From: Eleginops maclovinus
Lineage: Eukaryota; Chordata; Actinopteri; Perciformes; Eleginopidae
NCBI RefSeq assembly: GCF_036324505.1
Contig: NC_086370.1
Location: forward strand, 17,262,600 to 17,326,599
Direction: 5' to 3'
DNA: 64,000 nt
Shown here: positions 58,488-64,000 of the stretch, in pieces
How positions within the stretch are numbered: position 1 is the first letter of the stretch
Layout of the letters: each line of letters opens with the position of its first letter
Position numbers and translations under genes: made by a program
Notes under the pieces: generated by a model
Database searches by the model: none
The model's input: only the letters and a program-made list of their open reading frames with translations
Told to the model about the DNA's origin: nothing

Positions 58488-60613
58488 ATGCTGGACCCCA
58501 AAGACTGTGGAGTGACAATGACGTCCAGTCATAAGATTTCTTTTTCTATAGTTGATATATTGGATCCGAACAAATTCAACAGCAAAAAAGGAAACGAACT
58601 TTCCATCGTAAAGGAGAGGTTTCCTGTTCCACATGAAGAGGGAACAAGTTTAGAGTCGGACAGCGATGCAGTCGGAGACTTCAAAGTTGAGCACACACAA
58701 GCAGGTAGATACTTTTTTTTGTGATTAAAAAAAAATATTATTCCTTTTTTCAAACAAATACGTAACATATTTAGTTTTGCGTGTTTTAATTGCATATGCC
58801 ATTTATTTCAAAACATGCCGAAAATCGTCCTCGAACCCAGTAAAATACACGCAACATTTTTTTATTTATTGTGAAATTTTACAATACACTTTATCAGCTC
58901 TATGTCTAAACTAAACACCATCAAGTGAGACGCTATTTTCTATCAGATTTATTGTCATCTCTGTATGACCTTCCCTTAATTTCCAAGGCTGCGTTTCCTT
59001 TCAAGGAAGCCACAAAGGCTTGCTCCCAGAGCCCCCGCGTGTGATTGGCACTGGGACAGGCAGGCTAGATAATTGTTTAAATCGTCCCATTGAGGATGCC
59101 TCTGCGCGCTTTGATCGATATCCCATTACTGCATCCTGCATATCTCCCTCCAGCACCTTGCAGGTACAAACTTCACACCCCATCCATGTCTGATCCTAAA
59201 TATCGTTCGATTAAAACTTCCCTTTAAATAGATGACATTTATCGATCCACCCACAAATATGAAACTCCATTAGCACGTCACGGCTGAGGTGGCGGATCTG
59301 GATTTAGACGGGATTTCTTTCCGCAACATGACATTTGAGGCGCTGTGTGGTTTATAAATTATTTAAGGCTTAGTGACCAAGTCTCCCCCTCTCCACTGAT
59401 TCCATGCTCCGTTCCGCACCAGATACCTCAGGATCCAAATCAAACGCTTTACAGATGTAAACTTCAGGTCTTCTGTGTGGGCTATTTAAACTGCGCTTCA
59501 GACGGGACAAAGAGGGACATTTTTGCACAATGAAGACACTTTTGTTAAGCACGTGTGAGGCATCAGTTTTGAGATTTGGCACGTGACGTTCTATCTAGTC
59601 GGGAGCTGTCCATTCAGCACTGCAGCCAGTTTAGAACAATTTGACCTGGATTAGGATAACCGTTTAAACACACATAAAAGAGTTTACTTTCTTACGTTTG
59701 TATTGAACTAAGTAAAATATTCAAATATATGGTTTAATCACTTCGAAAATTCAGTCTACTCAATCAGTTACATTTTAAACAACCAGGCCAAATCTGTAAT
59801 GATGAAAGCATTGTTTATGTTTTGTACCTAAACGATTTTATTGCAAATTTAACACAAATTGAACATTGTCTACAGTTTCACACTTAAAAATAAAATAAAC
59901 CAGTGTTGTATAACTTTAATCTAGGTATTGTATGCTATCCATTTTATGCTTTATTTGAATTATATGGCTAACTTTTTGTATCTTTGAAAAAAAAATGTTT
60001 TACAGGGGAAGAGATAGATGAAGACTCTGCATCCCCCAGGCATCATGATGTTGTTGATGACCCCCTTCTGCTCTCCCCACCGGCTGAATCCGAGCTCTGT
60101 CTCCCCGGGGAACAGGACGATGAGGAGTCAGGGGCCACCCATCAGGACCCCACCCGGCAGAAGCGGCGGCGCACAGACCAGGCCTGTGCCAAACCACGGC
60201 GTGCAAGAACAGCATTCACATATGAGCAGCTGGTTGCTCTCGAAAATAAATTCCGCACGACCCGTTATCTGTCTGTGTGCGAGAGACTAAACCTGGCTCT
60301 GTCCCTGAGTCTGACCGAAACCCAGGTGAAAATCTGGTTTCAGAACAGGAGGACCAAATGGAAAAAGCAGAACCCCGGGGCGGACAGCAGCACCTTACAG
60401 CCCGGCTCCAACTCCCTACTCAACTCCAGTCCAAACCTGCCCCCCTGTGTGGCGAGCCCCGCCAGCTTCCACCAAACTTTCCCCAATTTCAGCTCTGGGA
60501 CTGTGATCTTCCACACGGCCAGTGGTGTTCCAATTTCATCCACTGGAGGGCTCTTGCATCCCTTCATGTCCAGTGGTTATGTCCAGCCTACTTACTTTAA
60601 CCCACATCTATGA
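58488..60613 (+). CDS. nkx1.2: NK1-class homeobox transcription factor Nkx1.2 (Sax1-like), complete
   Basis: Two coding exons, 58488-58704 and 60006-60613, join (G+GG) to 274 residues. Exon 1 starts MLDPKDCG like mammalian NKX1-2 (MLAWQDSG) and carries the TN/EH1-type repressor motif [16 protein letters not shown] at residues 15-30, which binds Groucho/TLE. An acidic Ser/Glu stretch follows, then basic [14 protein letters not shown]. The homeodomain spans about residues 136-195: F8 in RTAFTYEQL, recognition helix with [19 protein letters not shown]48, F49 and N51 all intact. The tail is Ser/Pro-rich and ends [11 protein letters not shown]. Family knowledge: a nuclear repressor of the caudal neural plate and neuromesodermal progenitors. 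NKX1.1 is the alternative; the MLDPKDCG start and the synteny favour NKX1.2. Which fish duplicate (nkx1.2la or nkx1.2lb) cannot be told. Confidence 0.95.
58960..59600. promoter_or_regulatory. nkx1.2: Candidate intronic enhancer of nkx1.2
   Basis: The 1.3-kb intron is mostly repeat-free. It contains a TCF/LEF-type CTTTGATC at 59109-59116, CACGTG E-boxes at about 59551 and 59580, and a CRE-like TGACGT overlapping the second E-box (59584-59589). A Wnt-responsive element would fit the known caudal expression of this gene, but the sites are short and conservation is untested. Confidence 0.35.
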
Positions 60614-60804
60614 GAGAAGCCAAGATTGACTGCAGCTGATGAAACTGTCAGGCAAATCTTTAAAAGCTGAACTTTTACCGCCCAGAATTATTGTAACTGT
60701 TGCATTAACGCCATCATGTTCTACCAACTGAGGAGAAAAGGAGGCACCTGTTCGTCACAGCGTTTGTCATGTTCCATAACCAAATGCAACCCCATTTGAA
60801 GGAG

Positions 60805-60810
60805 ATTAAA
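60805..60810 (+). terminator. nkx1.2: Probable poly(A) signal of nkx1.2
   Basis: ATTAAA about 190 bp after the stop, followed within 25-60 bp by T-rich sequence (TTTTTATTTGATTTTGTC). A second ATTAAA lies at 61123-61128, so a longer 3' UTR is possible. Confidence 0.5.
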
Positions 60811-60829
60811 ACTTTATGACATTTCAAGT

Positions 60830-63800
60830 AGGGTTAACATTTTTATTTGATTTTGTCATGGACCTTAGACATGACAACAAACCAAATGCCAAATCTGCAA
60901 GTTCTAAACACTGCCAAGACAGCACCACTACAGTATGTGTTGATTGTGTGTGTGCTGAAACGGCTGCTAATGCTGTATATTCGACAGTATAATTTTCTGC
61001 ATCTGTGTACTGTCTAACATCTCAAACTGTGGCATTGCATTTATCCAAACACCGCTTTGTGTCTTCCTCTCAAAGGCTTGCACACTCTGTTGCCGTTCAT
61101 ACAACATTATCAGTGTAACTTAATTAAAAAACAATCATAAAAACATCTGTGTCTGACTTGTGTTAGATACTTAAAACACTTCATATGTGAATCAATTGCA
61201 GGACATTTTGCATACCTGTTTACAACCTGACACCAGTTATGGGTTTGTAATAGTGGCTGATCAGGGGCTTAAAGGGCCCAGTGGAAATCAGTGGAAATGC
61301 TGCCAACTCCTGGGCACCAAGGTTCGAGACGGGGATCTTAATTATCTATTGACCAGGACTTACCCCTCCATCACATTTTAATTTAATTTAATAATTCTTC
61401 TTTACACTGATGGAAAGAAAGTTCATTAAATATGCTGCATTATTATTTTATTATTAACTTAAAATATCATTTAGCCATCAAACAATACTGTCGGTGTTGC
61501 CAGGCTTTGTCAAATCCTCCTCCAGCAGCACATATGCTTCGTCTTTTCAGCTTTGTATCTCTCTAACCTGCAACAATTGTATGGTTTGGCCACTTGAGGG
61601 CAGCAACGTTTTGAACATAGCATTCACATGGCACAAGCTCTTAAATTGATGTGATCCATGTTATCCAGCACACATGGTCAACTTTACAACACATCTGGGA
61701 CAAAAAAAGACTACATTAAAATAGAAATCAAGAAGTCAAGCTTGAGTGATTTAAGAGTAGAAAGTGGTTAAACTGATTCTACAACCTTCATGTACTTTAC
61801 ATATTACGACCACACATTGTCACCATTTCCTTTCTCTTTTCTCATTTACTGTAAATGTAGAAACTAATGAAATGTTTGATATATAGTCATCAGTTTTAGG
61901 ATGTATTCATACATTCTGTACTTTATTTTTATAATTGTTAATGGTGTGTTATTTCCAAAGCCTTACTCCATCACATGATATTTTACATTCATTAAACCTT
62001 GATTGTTCTCTTCATATTCATATTTATTGTGATTCAGTCGAGCTATTTCCTGGAGAAAACTCATTCATATTTTCATTTAGCTTTGGCAACAGTATGTCCA
62101 TATGTGAAGAAGAAATGGCACATTATAGAGGAGCATCTTTTGGAGGGCATGTATGCGCATATATTATTTACACAGAGATAAATTGGAAAAATAGAGCCAT
62201 TCCGCCACAGTTAATTGAGAATTCAGTGCACTGATAGTATAATTAGTGTTGGATTCTCTTACACTCTTCTCTTACACTTCATTTACTTCATGTGTAGCAG
62301 GTGTGGGCATGACTGACGTATCATCCACTGAGCTGAGAGAAGCCAGCCAGACTAAAACAGATCTGTGTGGTACCATAGCTATAAGTAGCCAGGATGATGT
62401 GTGCAGCAGAGGGCTGGGATAGGAAAACTTCCAACCCACTGCCAGGCCAGTGTCATTATTTAACATCTGTCAAGAGTGTGTTGTGCATACTTTATTCTAT
62501 AATACAATGGGTGAATAAGAGGACTCTGTCTGCCCACTGTGAGTTTGATGCTGGGTTGGAGACTGGAGGAGAGCAGACTGAGAATAGCTGGTAGGCAATT
62601 TTCCCTCTGACATCACTCTGCAGCTAGAGGGCTGACAAGCATCCCTCAATTAAATGGGATTTTCTCACTGCTGTCAAAACCTGGCCAATGTCAACCTGTC
62701 ACCAAGGTGCTGGTGTTAGTTTCACATACCATTGCCCATGCTTCCAACATGCACAAGACACATTCATTTACCATTTGGCGTCCTTCCATGTATTTGTTTG
62801 TGACAACTGATGCATATGAATTTTCCCTTCTTTGGATCGGGGATATTTTTCTTTTCAACAAGGCCTGGCATGCAGCCGAACAGTTTGACAGTTTTGATCA
62901 ATACTCTGGGAAATACAGCATAAGGAACTTATCCCAGATTTTGGCTCTAGGCAACTTGTATATGACAATGTGATGAATAATTTTGAAGCTATCTGAAAGG
63001 GGGTCATTTAGGGGTGGGAGAATAGGGCGGATGTTTAAAGTTAATCTTGGAAAATGCTCTGGGACAAGGTAAAATGTTAATAGTAACAGTGCTTTCATGT
63101 GTGTGTGTAGATGTTTGTGCTGAGGAATGAGGAGAAAATTCCAACTGCAGCTCCCGTTCGCTGTACTTATCCGTTGCAGAGAGATGAGAAGGAGGCTTGA
63201 ATAAATAAGATGGAGCTGAGTGAGGATTTCCTGGTGTGTGTGTGTGAGCGTGCGTGTGTCTGTGTGCAATCTTCAGGCGTGGTGGTCCACAGGGACCTGC
63301 ATCTTTTCCACTGAGGTTCGCAGGTCAGAAGATGGGAAGAGCTCGGGGTGGAGTGGGGGATAAAAAGAAAAAATGGTGGGAGTTTTTATTTTTACTAGGA
63401 GACGCTAACCTTTTCTGACCCTCTAATAATTTAAAAATAACCGTCTTTAGCTATCTTAATTTAATGTATTACTCACTCACATTAGCACTTCCTTGACCCA
63501 GCTATGTTAAAATAAGCTGTTAGGCAGAATTTATGTTAGATTATTTCTATTGCTCTTGATACAGTTGATACACAGCACCATTAACATTATTTAAAATCCT
63601 ACATGTGATGAGCCCAACTCCAGTATTCACTCACTAGATCTACCCGAAGCCCCTCAACTTCAACTTCCTCAGCAGATGGATTTCTTTAAGTTGTCATGAA
63701 TACAGGTCATTTCTCGTCACAACCTTGACAGTGACAAACTCCATCAATTGATAAATACGCAATTATGCAATGCAATTAAAAATTCTGTAAAAGCTAGTAG

Positions 63801-64000
63801 TTGGACTGTCAATTTACTTTATATCCCTCTCACTTGATTTTTTAACATCAAATGATGGTTTCCATTGTCCAATCAAATCTAAATCAAACACAAAAAACAT
63901 CTAGCAACACTTCATTTTATACATATATCTGTAAATATGCAGAGCAGCTTTTAAAGTTGACAGTCTTTGTTCCCTGAGTTGGTTTATTTATAAGCCAATG
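60830..64000. other. Downstream flank of nkx1.2
   Basis: No exon was recognised. In human the next gene on this side is OAT; none of its conserved peptides was seen, so it would lie further right if present. The stretch contains the CTCF-like site at 61590 and short TG runs near 63100 and 63236. Confidence 0.5.
61590..61603 (+). promoter_or_regulatory. Candidate CTCF-binding core, downstream of nkx1.2
   Basis: CCACTTGAGGGCAG matches CCASYAGRGGGCRS at all but one position. It has the same orientation as the candidate at 45576; together the two would flank nkx1.2 and its upstream non-coding domain. Confidence 0.35.

Noticed and set aside
62707..62973. 88-codon open frame right of nkx1.2 as a possible OAT exon
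   Set aside because: The translated sequence shares none of the conserved OAT peptides and lacks exon borders.

Overview
The window is nuclear DNA from a ray-finned (teleost) fish. It has long AT-rich introns and gene-free stretches, GT-AG introns, eukaryotic poly(A) signals, very long (GT)n/(GA)n microsatellites and teleost-type repeat fragments, with no sign of bacterial or viral gene layout. Four protein-coding genes could be reconstructed by joining exons by hand: abraxas2 (first coding exon only, minus strand), eef1akmt2/mettl10 (complete, plus), fam53b (complete, plus) and an NK1-class homeobox gene, nkx1.2 (complete, plus). Their order and relative orientation match the human 10q26.13 block ABRAXAS2-EEF1AKMT2-FAM53B-(LHPP)-NKX1-2, so this is a conserved vertebrate microsynteny block. 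I saw no lhpp exon between fam53b and nkx1.2.

Layout. 1-549: intron 1 and coding exon 1 of abraxas2. 550-662: a 113-bp head-to-head promoter holding a Staf/ZNF143-like site. 663-5.45 kb: eef1akmt2 in six coding exons; its third intron holds a perfect 100-bp inverted repeat. 5.45-7.6 kb: short intergenic interval. 7.6-28.86 kb: fam53b, with a GC-rich non-coding first exon, a 9.5-kb intron, and a second exon whose leader carries two tandem uORFs, the second stopping two bases before the main start. 28.9-58.2 kb: about 29 kb without a recognisable gene, holding an hAT-family non-autonomous transposon with target-site duplication, a MITE-like palindrome, several other repeats and microsatellites, and in its right half several AT-rich, TAATTA-dense blocks that look like conserved regulatory DNA. 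58.27-60.8 kb: nkx1.2, two coding exons with a TATA-like/initiator promoter. 60.8-64 kb: no gene seen.

Functionally the block mixes two housekeeping-type genes sharing a promoter (a BRISC deubiquitinase scaffold and an eEF1A lysine methyltransferase), a beta-catenin-associated nuclear factor (fam53b/simplet), and a posterior neural/tailbud transcription factor (nkx1.2). The gene-poor interval is most simply read as the regulatory landscape of nkx1.2. I found no previously undescribed coding system. The most unusual structures are the perfect intronic palindrome, the uORF arrangement in fam53b and the repeat-built hairpins.
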